64,000 bases of DNA from Pleomorphomonas oryzae DSM 16300 (GTDB lineage: Bacteria > Pseudomonadota > Alphaproteobacteria > Rhizobiales > Pleomorphomonadaceae), in contig NZ_AUHB01000002.1 of assembly GCF_000422965.1 (NCBI RefSeq), positions 445,325 through 509,324 of the forward strand, in the 5' to 3' direction. Shown here piece by piece: positions 1 to 7,726 of this stretch; position 1 is the stretch's first letter; each line of letters begins with the position of its first letter. The notes under the pieces are model-generated. The model saw only the letters and a list, made by a program, of their open reading frames with translations. It made no database searches and had not been told where the DNA came from. The position numbers were made by a program, and so were the translations under genes.

Positions 1-631
1 CGAGGCGCGTTGTAATGACGCCGACCTGATCGCCCGATGGCAGCGTGGCAATCAGCCGTCGAATTTCGACGAGACGCGGCACGAGATCGCCGACGATGCG
101 CGGATTATCGACCGACGTACGGATGTCATCGAGCCGCGCCACCAGCGTATCGAAGGCGCTCTCCAGCGACCGTCCGGAGCTTGCTTCAACCAGCCGCTCG
201 ACTTCCGCCTTGAGATCGGCCACCTCGGTGGCAAGGCCTTCGCCATGCGCCGACGACATCCGTCGCCGGTCGATACCCATTTCCTGACTGAGGGCCCGAA
301 CACGCGCGCCGAGTTCGGAGACGTCGGCTTCGCCATTGCGGCGGGGGCGGGCGAGGTCAAGTGCGTCACGCTTGCGGGTGATCTGGTCGATAGCCCGCTG
401 CAGATCGTCCGGTTCGGGCGTGCGCAGTCGGGCCGGCCGCTGTTCTTCGGTCGGCGACAGCGTCCGGATGCGCTCGCCGAGCCGATCGAGAGACGTAAGG
501 ATGCGATCGACAGGGTCGACACCCGGCCGGTCTTTCTCCGATCCATAGCTGCCAAAACCGGCTGGCTCCCGGTCGTATTGGCTCGCTCCGCCCATTCCGC
601 CGCCCAAACGAGACGTAGCCCGCGACGCCAT
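1..631 (-). CDS. Partial coiled-coil protein of unknown function (3' end outside window)
   Basis: An open frame runs leftwards from an ATG at 629-631 off the window edge, so only the first 210 residues are visible. The start is supported by a good ribosome binding site (GGGGAGAA) just upstream. The protein begins MASRATSRLGGG, then has a Gly-rich and charged stretch. Long amphipathic segments rich in Glu, Arg, Leu and Asp follow, broken by Pro, as expected of coiled coils. There is no signal peptide or membrane segment in the visible part. Rhizobial polar-organiser or SEL1-repeat proteins often have such N-terminal coiled coils, but the diagnostic C-terminal half is missing, so no function is assigned. 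The 293 bases between this gene and the merR-type gene hold the divergent promoters; I see no other gene there. Confidence 0.6.
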   Translation of the reverse strand, partial: MASRATSRLGGGMGGASQYDREPAGFGSYGSEKDRPGVDPVDRILTSLDRLGERIRTLSPTEEQRPARLRTPEPDDLQRAIDQITRKRDALDLARPRRNGEADVSELGARVRALSQEMGIDRRRMSSAHGEGLATEVADLKAEVERLVEASSGRSLESAFDTLVARLDDIRTSVDNPRIVGDLVPRLVEIRRLIATLPSGDQVGVITTRL

Positions 632-924
632 GATCGTTCTCCCCGTTTGCGACGCCGTCCTCGCGGCAAAGGCCGCCGAGACGGATCACCGCCAGGATGC
701 ATTGATTAGGCAATTTGCAAAAACAGGGTAAACAGCCGGTTAATCGGAGGGCTGGTATTCGTAGCTTTTTAAGCGCTCTGAACAGAACCTTACCGAAGCG
801 CACCGAAAAACAACGATTCTGGACGTCTGCTGCCTATCCCTTGACGTAAAGGGAAGCTTATGCGCAGTTTGCCTGCTGCCGGCCGGCGAGCCGTTCCGGT
901 GGCCTTGCATGGAGGGTATCGCGG

Positions 925-1416
925 GTGATCGAAAGCGACGAGCCGGCCACCGAGGCGCAAATCGGGGCCGTTATTGCCGACAAGCTCGAAGACGATGACG
1001 GGCTGCATCCTCGCGGGTCGCTGTTTTCCATCGGCGATCTCGCCCGCGAGTTCGACGTCACGTTGCGCACCCTGCGCTTCTACGAGGACAAGGGGTTGAT
1101 CAACCCGCGCCGGGAAGGGTTGAACCGCCTCTATTCCCGCCGCGATCGAGCCCGTCTCAAGCTGGTGCTGATGGGAAAGCGGGTCGGCTTCTCGCTGACC
1201 GAGATCAAGGGCATGCTCGATCTCTACGATCTTCGCGATGGTCAAGTGACCCAGCTCAAGGTGGCGCTCGACCGTTTCAACGACCGGATCGCCATCCTGG
1301 AGAAGCAAAAGAAAGAGATCGAACAGGCGCTGATGGAACTGCGCCGGACGACGGCGGTGGTCAGCGGTCTATTGAAGGAAAAGGAAGAGAAGGAAGCCGG
1401 TACCCGCCGGCCGTAG
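925..1416 (+). CDS. MerR-family transcriptional regulator
   Basis: 163-residue MerR-type regulator. A divergent N-terminal tail of about 30 residues precedes the winged-helix DNA-binding domain (FSIGDLAREFDVTLRTLRFYEDKGL, the MerR signature, near residues 34-56). The wing helix follows (RLYSRRDRARLKLVLMGKRVGFSL), then a long C-terminal dimerisation coiled coil to the end. No Cys cluster for metal binding is present, so a metal-responsive role is unlikely. MerR members of this kind often sit beside acyl-CoA dehydrogenase genes in alphaproteobacteria, but no such gene is next to it here and the target is unknown. The GTG start at 925 is preceded by GGAGGG with an 8-base spacer, which decides the start. 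Confidence 0.85.
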   Translation: MIESDEPATEAQIGAVIADKLEDDDGLHPRGSLFSIGDLAREFDVTLRTLRFYEDKGLINPRREGLNRLYSRRDRARLKLVLMGKRVGFSLTEIKGMLDLYDLRDGQVTQLKVALDRFNDRIAILEKQKKEIEQALMELRRTTAVVSGLLKEKEEKEAGTRRP

Positions 1417-1498
1417 GCAGCGTCTGTCAAAATAAACAACAGCCGTATCGGACCGGATGAGGTACTCTATTGCCGAGAGACCAACCGGGAGATCCACG

Positions 1499-1924
1499 AT
1501 GCGCGCGATCCTGGCAGCCCTTGCGTTCGGTACACTCCTCTCTGCTCCGCTGGCCTCGGCCCAAACTCCAACGGCCGAGGAAGGCTACAGTCTTCAGCCG
1601 GCCGTTGGCGATTATCTCAAGATTGACCGCCGCACCGGCGACGTCTTCCATTGCGCGGCGCGCGATGGAGCTTGGTCGTGCCAGCTGATCCCCGAGGATC
1701 GCAAGGCTTATGAGGACCGTATCGGCGAGCTCGAAGCGGAAAACGACCGGCTTAACAAGCGGGTCGCGGCGCTGGAGGCTCAGAATAAGAATGTACGGTC
1801 ACCGCTTCTCGATAAGGAGGACGAACGGCGTCTCCAAGAGTTCCTCGACCTCAGTGATCGCATGTTCCGCCACTTCTTCGATCTCGTCGACCGGCTGCGT
1901 CAGCGGGAAGAAGGACCGATTTAG
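1499..1924 (+). CDS. Small exported coiled-coil protein, unknown function
   Basis: 141-residue protein with a clear Sec signal peptide (MRAILAALAFGTLLSAPLASA, cleavage before QTPTAEEG). The mature part carries two Cys residues about 10 apart (HCAARDGAWSCQL), which could form a disulfide. A strong coiled coil follows (ENDRLNKRVAALEAQNKN) and then a second helical segment rich in Asp, Arg and Phe near the C-terminus. It is probably periplasmic. I chose the ATG at 1499 because a GGGAG site lies just upstream and because the signal peptide then starts at residue 1; an in-frame start at 1457 would add 14 residues in front. I do not recognise the family. Confidence 0.7.
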   Translation: MRAILAALAFGTLLSAPLASAQTPTAEEGYSLQPAVGDYLKIDRRTGDVFHCAARDGAWSCQLIPEDRKAYEDRIGELEAENDRLNKRVAALEAQNKNVRSPLLDKEDERRLQEFLDLSDRMFRHFFDLVDRLRQREEGPI

Positions 1925-2049
1925 TCCTTCTCATTGCCGAAGCTTCGAGAATCCACAGCTTTATCGGTAGAAATACAGCCGACGATGGTGCGGGGCATGG
2001 CAGCCTGCCCAAGGCTAGGGCATGATCGCGTTTACCTTAGTACATCGGG

Positions 2050-2073
2050 CCGAGAAGTGGATCCGCTTCTCGG
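2050..2073. repeat. Intergenic palindrome of rhizobial RIME-like type
   Basis: Perfect 8-base inverted repeat (CCGAGAAG / CTTCTCGG) around an 8-base loop, followed by an A-rich stretch and GATGCGCAAAC, 90 bases before mscL. Short palindromes of the form GAGAAGTGGATCCGCTTCTC followed by a conserved tail are scattered between genes in many Rhizobiales and are often called RIME-like elements. The resemblance is from memory; only one copy is visible here. Confidence 0.45.
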
Positions 2074-2161
2074 AAAAATCCGATGCGCAAACAAAAGCTT
2101 GGAGCAGCGGTCCGATGTGTCCGGCGTCCGCCGCTCCGGGCACCGCGGGGGAGATCGTCAG

Positions 2162-2578
2162 ATGCTCAAGGAATTCAGGGAATTCGCACTGCGCGGCAAC
2201 ATGGTCGATCTGGCCATCGGTGTGATCATCGGCGGGGCTTTCGGTGCCCTTGTCAATTCGATCGTCGCCGATTTGTTGATGCCGGTTATCGGGCTCATCA
2301 CCGGCGGTATCGACTTTACCAACCTGTACGTCCAGCTTTCAGGGACGCCGGTGGTGGGCGACTTGGCCGCCGCACGCAAGGCCGGTGCGACCATCGCCTA
2401 TGGTAACTTCGTGACGCTGGCCATCAACTTCCTGATCATCGCCTTCGTATTGTTTGTGGTGGTGAAGCTGATGAATCGCATGAAGAAGAACGCGGAGCCA
2501 GCGGTCGAGGCGCGGCCGGAGGTCCCTGCCGATATCGCGTTGCTTGCCGAGATTCGCGACCTTCTCAAGAAAGGCTGA
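2162..2578 (+). CDS. mscL: Large-conductance mechanosensitive channel MscL
   Basis: 138-residue inner-membrane channel that opens under high membrane tension to release solutes on hypo-osmotic shock. The N-terminal helix and first membrane segment match the family ([41 protein letters not shown], pore-lining TM1). A periplasmic loop and TM2 ([21 protein letters not shown]) follow, then a cytoplasmic helix ending in [11 protein letters not shown], as usual for a member of about 135 residues that works as a homopentamer. The ATG at 2162 follows GGGGGAG at about 2147-2153; the open frame extends 76 residues upstream but that part is not MscL-like and includes the intergenic palindrome. Confidence 0.97.
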   Translation: MLKEFREFALRGNMVDLAIGVIIGGAFGALVNSIVADLLMPVIGLITGGIDFTNLYVQLSGTPVVGDLAAARKAGATIAYGNFVTLAINFLIIAFVLFVVVKLMNRMKKNAEPAVEARPEVPADIALLAEIRDLLKKG

Positions 2579-2708
2579 CTGGAAATAAAGCCATGCCAGC
2601 CGCACCGGCGGCAGCTTCCTCCATGTCTTGTCTTTTGATTCGTTTTTGTAGGGCTGATATTTCCCGATGGACGGCGATTCTCGCCGGCCAATCGAGCAAG
2701 GCATGTTC

Positions 2709-3932
2709 ATGACATCAGACGTTGCCGCGCATTTTCTCGACGATATTCAGCCCGCCGCCCGGAGTGCGCCACCGAGCGGCATCGTCGAGGTACACCTCGA
2801 AGGATTGCGGCGGCCGGGTACGGCCAAGCTCTGGGTCGGCGAGGGCAGCCTGCCGACACCCTACAACATCCGCGACGCGGCGATCCGCTCGCTGTTGGCG
2901 GGAGAAACCTTCTACACGCATCAGGCTGGCCTGCCAGAGTTGAGGGAGGCCCTCTGTCGCTATCACGACCGGCTCTATGGACCGTTCGGCGGCCGGCCGG
3001 CTGATGCCAGCCGCTTCATCGTCACGGCCTCGGGCATGCATGCCATCCAGATGGCGGCGTCGCTGGTCGCCGGCGCGGGTGACGAAGTCATTGTACCGAC
3101 GCCGGCCTGGCCTAACGCACCGGCTGCTGCCGCGCTGTGTGGCGCCGCGTTGCGTGAAGTGCCGATGCGCTTCGGCCCCGCCGGTTGGGATCTCGACCCG
3201 GACGACCTCAAGGCGGCGATCACGCCGCGCACGCGGGCCATCTTCATCAACTCACCCAGCAACCCCACCGGCTGGGTCGCGAGCCGCGATCGCCTGGCGT
3301 CCATTCTTGACCTCGCCCGCCGGCACGGCATCTGGATCGTTGCCGACGAGGTCTATGGTCGCTTCTGCTACCTGGATGGCCAGACGGTGGCTCCCTCTTT
3401 CCACGGCGTGGCTGAGCCGGAGGATCGGCTGATCTTCGTCAACACCTTCTCGAAGAACTGGGCGATGACCGGCTGGCGTATCGGCTGGATCGAGGTGCCG
3501 GCTGCCCTCAACGCCACCGTCCAGAATCTGGTGCAGTACACGAGCTCAGGCACGGCCGTCTTCATGCAGCGGGCGGCGATCGAGGCGCTCGACAACGGCG
3601 AAGATTTTCTGGCCTTTCAGATTGCGCGGGTGCGTCATAATCGGGCGACGGTCATGGACGCACTCGCCGCTGCCGGCGGCGTGACCCTGTCGCCGCCCGA
3701 TGGCGCCTTCTATCTCTTCCTCTCCATCGAAGGCGAGAGCGACACGCGTCAGCTCTGTCTCGACATGGTGCGCGAGGCTGGCGTGGGCATCGCCCCGGGG
3801 ACTGCTTTCGGCCGGGGTGGCGAGCGATTCATGCGTCTCTGCTTTGCCGGCGATCCGCAGGAAATCACGGTGGCGCTCGGTCGTCTTTCGGGCTGGCTTG
3901 CCGCGCGCCGACAGGCTGCCGAAGTCCGTTAG
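2709..3932 (+). CDS. PLP-dependent class I/II aminotransferase
   Basis: 407-residue fold-type I aminotransferase of the AspC/PatA-like group. The PLP lysine is in FVNTFSKNWAMTGWRIGW (K249), the cofactor-binding Asp/Tyr motif is VADEVYG (about 212-218), and NSPSNPTGW (181-189) carries the conserved Asn. The C-terminal FLRL-like segment reads RFMRLCFAG. Substrate cannot be told from sequence; relatives act on aspartate, aromatic amino acids or LL-diaminopimelate. In-frame ATGs exist at 2667, 2703 and 2709; the last has AGCAAGG at a suitable distance, so it is preferred. The gene stands alone between mscL and fixL, transcribed in the same direction. Confidence 0.88.
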   Translation: MTSDVAAHFLDDIQPAARSAPPSGIVEVHLEGLRRPGTAKLWVGEGSLPTPYNIRDAAIRSLLAGETFYTHQAGLPELREALCRYHDRLYGPFGGRPADASRFIVTASGMHAIQMAASLVAGAGDEVIVPTPAWPNAPAAAALCGAALREVPMRFGPAGWDLDPDDLKAAITPRTRAIFINSPSNPTGWVASRDRLASILDLARRHGIWIVADEVYGRFCYLDGQTVAPSFHGVAEPEDRLIFVNTFSKNWAMTGWRIGWIEVPAALNATVQNLVQYTSSGTAVFMQRAAIEALDNGEDFLAFQIARVRHNRATVMDALAAAGGVTLSPPDGAFYLFLSIEGESDTRQLCLDMVREAGVGIAPGTAFGRGGERFMRLCFAGDPQEITVALGRLSGWLAARRQAAEVR

Positions 3933-4097
3933 CGATTTTTTGCGGGCATTTAGGTTTGAATTTGATCTGTAACAGTTCCTTTTTCCTAGAAGTCGTGCAT
4001 GTTACATCCGGACTTGCACTGAAGGGCTGTTCCTGATTTGACAAGCCGGTGGGCGAGGTTGTGGCCCCATCGGGATGAAGGGAAGAGCGAGGCGAAG

Positions 4098-5261
4098 ATG
4101 GGAGAACAGGAGGACCGCAGGACCGCGGTTTCGGAGGCTCGGTTCGAGAGCCTTCTCGATACCGCCGCCGATGGCATCATCGTCATCGACGATACCGGTC
4201 GTATGCTGGTCTTCAACAAGATCTGCGAACGCCTGTTCGGCTACACCGCCCAAGAGGCGATCGGCCAGAACGTGTCGCTGATCATGCCGCCCGAATTCTC
4301 GATGTCTCACGATCGTTTCATGAGCAACTATCATCGGACGGGCGAGAGACGCATCATCGGTATCGGCCGCGAAGTCTCCGGTATGCACCGTGACGGCACC
4401 GTTTTCCCGTTGGAACTGTCGGTCGGCGAGGCGAAGACGGCCGATGGCCGGCAATACATCGGTGTGCTGCGTGATCTGCGCTCCCGCCGCGCTGTTGAGC
4501 AGCGCGTGTCGCAGCTCCAGGCGCAGGTGGTGCATATGACGCGCCTCTCCGCCATGGACGAGATGGGCGCCGCCATGGCGCACGAACTCAATCAGCCGCT
4601 TACCGCGCTGCTGCTTTATCTCCAGGCGGTGGCGCGCCAGGTCAAGGCCTGCCACGCAGATGGCAAACCGCCGAGCGACAAGATGCTCGACGTGCTCGAC
4701 AAGTCGGTGCAAGAGGCCGAGCGGGCCAGCCACATCGTCCAACGCATGCGCCAGATGGTGGAAAAGCGCGATCCCGAGCGGGCTACTGTCGATTTGCGCG
4801 AGGTGGTCAACGAGGCGCTCGACCTCAGCGAATTCGTGGCGCAGGGCGCCACCGTCACCATACGCCGCGTCTTCGGCATGACGCCGATTCATGTCGATGC
4901 CGATGCGACTCAGATCCAGCAGATCATCCTCAACCTATTGCGCAACGCCCTCGAGGTGGCCAAGGAGAGCGAGGAGCGCTGGGTGAAGGTATCGATCGGT
5001 TCTGACGATCGATCGGCTTTCGTATCGGTGACCGACAGCGGCCCCGGCTTCTCCGAGGACGTCGGCAAGTCCTTGTTCAGGACGTTCAGTACTACCAAGA
5101 AATCCGGAATGGGGCTTGGGCTCGCCATCTCCAGGGCGATCGCCCAGAACCATGGCGGCGACCTGATGGCCGATCCCGGCGGAAACGGTCAGGGGGCGAC
5201 ATTCACGCTGATGCTGCCGATGCATCGCCCGGATGACGCGGAAGACGATACGTGGGGGTGA
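4098..5261 (+). CDS. fixL: Oxygen-sensing histidine kinase FixL
   Basis: 387-residue soluble haem PAS histidine kinase that turns itself off when O2 binds and phosphorylates FixJ when O2 is low. The PAS domain (about residues 15-130) holds the FixL haem-pocket signature: proximal His71 (SHDRF, equal to His200 of Bradyrhizobium FixL) and distal Arg91 in RIIGIGR (Arg220 equivalent). The positions matching Arg206 and His214 of that protein are Asn77 and Arg85. The kinase part has the H-box AHELNQPLTA with phospho-acceptor His162, the N-box (IILNLLRNALEVAKE) and a G-box (GMGLGLAISRAIAQ). There are no membrane segments. An upstream TTG (4038) is possible, but the ATG at 4098 gives the normal N-terminus. 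fixJ lies 243 bases downstream, a spacer with no other gene. Confidence 0.93.
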   Translation: MGEQEDRRTAVSEARFESLLDTAADGIIVIDDTGRMLVFNKICERLFGYTAQEAIGQNVSLIMPPEFSMSHDRFMSNYHRTGERRIIGIGREVSGMHRDGTVFPLELSVGEAKTADGRQYIGVLRDLRSRRAVEQRVSQLQAQVVHMTRLSAMDEMGAAMAHELNQPLTALLLYLQAVARQVKACHADGKPPSDKMLDVLDKSVQEAERASHIVQRMRQMVEKRDPERATVDLREVVNEALDLSEFVAQGATVTIRRVFGMTPIHVDADATQIQQIILNLLRNALEVAKESEERWVKVSIGSDDRSAFVSVTDSGPGFSEDVGKSLFRTFSTTKKSGMGLGLAISRAIAQNHGGDLMADPGGNGQGATFTLMLPMHRPDDAEDDTWG

Positions 5262-5504
5262 GAGACGGCGCGGTTAGCGCCGGGTGGGGAAGGGCAACAA
5301 TTCGATAGGATCGCCCTCAGGGGTGGCAACTGGCGCGGCGATGGGTTTCGCCGTATAAATACTTAGAGCAACAAAGTCTGCCATGTCTTTTATGGACCGC
5401 CTTGGCGGAAGCTGGAAGACGCGGAACGGACGCGATCCATGGACTTGGCTAGCCGGGCGGGACCCTGGCGGTCTTCAGGGATCCTCAAATCGAGGAAGGG
5501 TGAC

Positions 5505-6125
5505 ATGGCTGAAGCAGAAGGAAAAATCTTCGTTGTCGACGATGACGCCTCGGTGCGCGACGCACTTTCGGTCATCTTCGAAATGGAAGGTTATAGCGTC
5601 AGGGTATTCGCAGACGGCGATCAGTTTCTGACGGCGCTCAAGACGGACAAGCCGTCCTGCGTGCTGCTCGACGTCCACATGCCCGGCAAATCGGGTCTCG
5701 ACATTCTCCGGTCGATCGATGTCGGCACGTTCCCGTCGCCGGTGTTCATCATCTCCGGTCAGGGCGATATCCCCATGGCCGTCAGCGCGATCAAGGCCGG
5801 CGCCACCGACTTCATCGAGAAGCCGTTCGATGCCGATACGGTGGTCACGCGCGTCCGCGAGGCCATTGCCTCCTACGGTCGTCACGCCAGCGGCGCTGCC
5901 CCGAGCCTCAGCTTCCCCGGCGCCGAACATCTCACGCCGCGCGAGCGCGATGTTCTTCAGGAAATCACCGGTGGCGCCTCCAATAAGGAGGCCGGACGTC
6001 GCCTGGGAATTTCCCCGCGCACCATCGAAGTACACCGCGCACGCATCATGGAAAAGCTCGGTGCACGCAACGCTGCCGACCTCGTCCGCATCGTGCTGAC
6101 TGCGCATACGGGAGATCACGGATAA
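5505..6125 (+). CDS. fixJ: Response regulator FixJ
   Basis: 206-residue NarL/FixJ-type regulator, the partner of FixL. The receiver domain (residues 1-125) has the acidic pair in VVDDD, phospho-acceptor Asp56 (LLDVHMPGKSG) and the switch Lys in FIEKPFDADT. After a short linker comes a LuxR-type helix-turn-helix (LTPRERDVLQEITGGASNKE...ISPRTIEVHRARIMEKLGA, about 145-195). When phosphorylated it should dimerise and activate fixK. The ATG at 5505 follows GGAAGGGTGAC; the open frame reaches back to 5439 but those residues are unlike FixJ. Confidence 0.95.
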   Translation: MAEAEGKIFVVDDDASVRDALSVIFEMEGYSVRVFADGDQFLTALKTDKPSCVLLDVHMPGKSGLDILRSIDVGTFPSPVFIISGQGDIPMAVSAIKAGATDFIEKPFDADTVVTRVREAIASYGRHASGAAPSLSFPGAEHLTPRERDVLQEITGGASNKEAGRRLGISPRTIEVHRARIMEKLGARNAADLVRIVLTAHTGDHG

Positions 6126-6198
6126 ACATTGCCGATTGATCGGGGCACACTACTTTTTCCTGCGACTGGTTTGCGTTTTGCGGATTTAGAGTGTGCCT

Positions 6199-6537
6199 AT
6201 GTATATTATTGTAGAGGACGATCCTTCGGTCGCCGACGCGCTGGAATCCCTGCTCTCCGGAGCGGGATTACCGGTGCGTGTTTTTGCCAGCGCCGAGGAA
6301 CTCATTCATTCTGCTGCCCTGACTGCCGACGATACGATGATCGTCGACCTTGGCCTGCCGGGCATGAGTGGCGGCGAGCTTGTCCGGCATCTCGAAAAAG
6401 CCGGGGCAAATCCCAAGGTGATTGCCATTTCCGGCAAGTCGTCGCGGACGATCGCCCGCGAGACCGAAGGCCTTTCCGACCTCAAGATCCTGCGCAAACC
6501 GCCGTCCGCCGACTGGCTAGAGGCGATCACCGCCTGA
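6199..6537 (+). CDS. Single-domain response regulator between fixJ and fixK
   Basis: 112-residue stand-alone receiver domain with no output domain. The acidic pocket is VEDDPS, the phospho-acceptor is in MIVDLGLPGMSGG and the conserved Lys is in ILRKPPS. It lies between fixJ and fixK in the same direction, so it may compete for FixL phosphate or connect another kinase to the cascade. A receiver gene between fixJ and fixK2 is also known, as far as I recall, from Bradyrhizobium. The start could be GTG 6193 or ATG 6199; a weak TAGAG favours the ATG. A strong rho-independent terminator follows the stop, which separates this transcript from fixK. Confidence 0.85.
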   Translation: MYIIVEDDPSVADALESLLSGAGLPVRVFASAEELIHSAALTADDTMIVDLGLPGMSGGELVRHLEKAGANPKVIAISGKSSRTIARETEGLSDLKILRKPPSADWLEAITA

Positions 6538-6565
6538 TCTCATCGGCACTGATGACGGTCTGGTC

Positions 6566-6587
6566 GCCCGGCTAGCCGGGCTTTTTT
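6566..6587 (+). terminator. Rho-independent terminator after the fixLJ-receiver unit
   Basis: Perfect 7-base stem GCCCGGC / GCCGGGC (6566-6572 and 6575-6581) with a 2-base TA turn (the real loop must open one or two pairs), followed directly by six T (6582-6587). It lies 28 bases after the stop of the single-domain receiver gene. Confidence 0.85.
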
Positions 6588-6789
6588 GTCTGGTGCGTGC
6601 CGGCAAGCGTCCGGATGCCCAGCCGTATAGTCCATGGTGCCGCCCGCTTTATTCCAGGAGCGTCTATCACAAGAACGCTTCGTCGGCGCGGCTGCAATGC
6701 AAGATTGCGGCTGGATCTGCCGCGCCCTGCTGGCCTCCCGCTCGGCTATCTTTCCTCAGAAGGTTAAGTAACCAAACGAATTACCTCAG

Positions 6790-6812
6790 GGCACATATGT
6801 CCATATTGTGCC
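6790..6812. promoter_or_regulatory. Imperfect palindrome upstream of fixK
   Basis: GGCACATAT, a 4-base centre, then ATATTGTGCC: nine-base arms with one inserted base, about 140 bases before the fixK start. No known FixJ or FNR consensus fits it exactly, so the binding protein is unknown. It may be an operator or part of the promoter. Confidence 0.35.
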
Positions 6813-6954
6813 AGTGTCGATAGTGGTGCGGCCGAAGCGGACGGGTTTCGGCCGAGCCGACGGAAAAAGGGACGGTCATGGACGGATGGCCGGTCGATCT
6901 TCCGGTGGCCTGCCGACCACGTGTCATCGAACATGTGCCATCGAGGAGGGATCG

Positions 6955-7713
6955 ATGTTCATTGAGAAAAAGACGTCATTCGATGAGGGATACGGCGCTG
7001 GCAGTTTTGACAGCGGACGCCACCGCAGCCGCTATGCCGGCACGAGGTTGCGTGCTCCGGTCGACGACAGCGCCTGGACGCACTATCGTGCCTCGCCGCG
7101 TGCCCGGCTCGACCGGCATGACGCCCATTCCGTGCTCTTCCACGAGGACGATACGGCGAGCCATCTCTACGAGGTGGTCAGCGGTCAGATCATGCTGTAC
7201 CGCCTGCTTGGTGACGGCCGCCGCCAGGTTGTTGACATTCTTGGTGAGGGCGACCTCTGCGGCCATTCGCTGACCGGCCTTTACGACTGCACGGCGGAAG
7301 CGCTGACGCTGGCCGAAGTGCGGGTGCTCGACCGTCGTGACATCGACCAGTCGACCGATCTGTTGGCCCACGTCAATCGCTGCCTTCTGACGCGCATCGA
7401 AGCGCTGCATAGCCACGCCGTTCTGCTGGGTCGCAAGTCGGCGACTGAACGGGTAGCGAGCTTCCTGATGCGCTTCGTGCCGGGCCGTGGCGTCGTCGGC
7501 TGCATCGGGCCCGAAAAGCACAGCACGGACACCGAACTGGTGGTGCTGAAGATGACGCGCCAGGAAATCGCCGATTTCCTCGGCCTCACCATCGAGACGG
7601 TGAGCCGCGTGCTGTCCGATCTCAAGCGGCGCGGCGTCATCTCCATCGAACGCAACGACCGCATTCGTCTTGTCGACGTCTGTCGTGTCTGCAAGATGAC
7701 CGGCATCCACTGA
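6955..7713 (+). CDS. fixK: CRP/FNR-family regulator FixK
   Basis: 252-residue CRP/FNR-type activator. The cyclic-nucleotide-like beta roll spans about residues 45-150. The winged helix is near the C-terminus, with recognition helix MTRQEIADFLGLTIETVSRVLSDL; its E-x-x-S-R pattern is the one FNR uses to read TTGAT-N4-ATCAA. The N-terminal Cys cluster that binds [4Fe-4S] in FNR is absent, so oxygen is sensed by FixL, not here. Cys residues occur at the very C-terminus (VCRVCKM), an uncommon CxxC. Matching boxes stand upstream of ccoN and hemA, so those are likely targets. The ATG at 6955 is chosen because GGAGGGATCG precedes it. Confidence 0.9.
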   Translation: MFIEKKTSFDEGYGAGSFDSGRHRSRYAGTRLRAPVDDSAWTHYRASPRARLDRHDAHSVLFHEDDTASHLYEVVSGQIMLYRLLGDGRRQVVDILGEGDLCGHSLTGLYDCTAEALTLAEVRVLDRRDIDQSTDLLAHVNRCLLTRIEALHSHAVLLGRKSATERVASFLMRFVPGRGVVGCIGPEKHSTDTELVVLKMTRQEIADFLGLTIETVSRVLSDLKRRGVISIERNDRIRLVDVCRVCKMTGIH

Positions 7714-7726
7714 TCGTCACCGCCGG

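Larger units (their letters stand above)
6538..6954 (+). other. fixK upstream region
   Basis: 417 bases without a convincing gene. It holds the terminator at 6566-6587, an inverted-repeat stretch at 6765-6785 (GGTTAAGTAACC followed by a TTACC on the far side) that could be a FixJ binding region, and an imperfect palindrome at 6790-6812. An open frame continues upstream of the chosen fixK start to 6808, but it lacks a ribosome site and resembles no FixK N-terminus. Confidence 0.5.

Noticed and set aside
52..702. 216-codon minus-strand frame at the window start
   Set aside because: Another minus-strand frame with a good ribosome site (start at 631) has the amino acid composition of a real coiled-coil protein; this frame is Arg/Ser-rich shadow.
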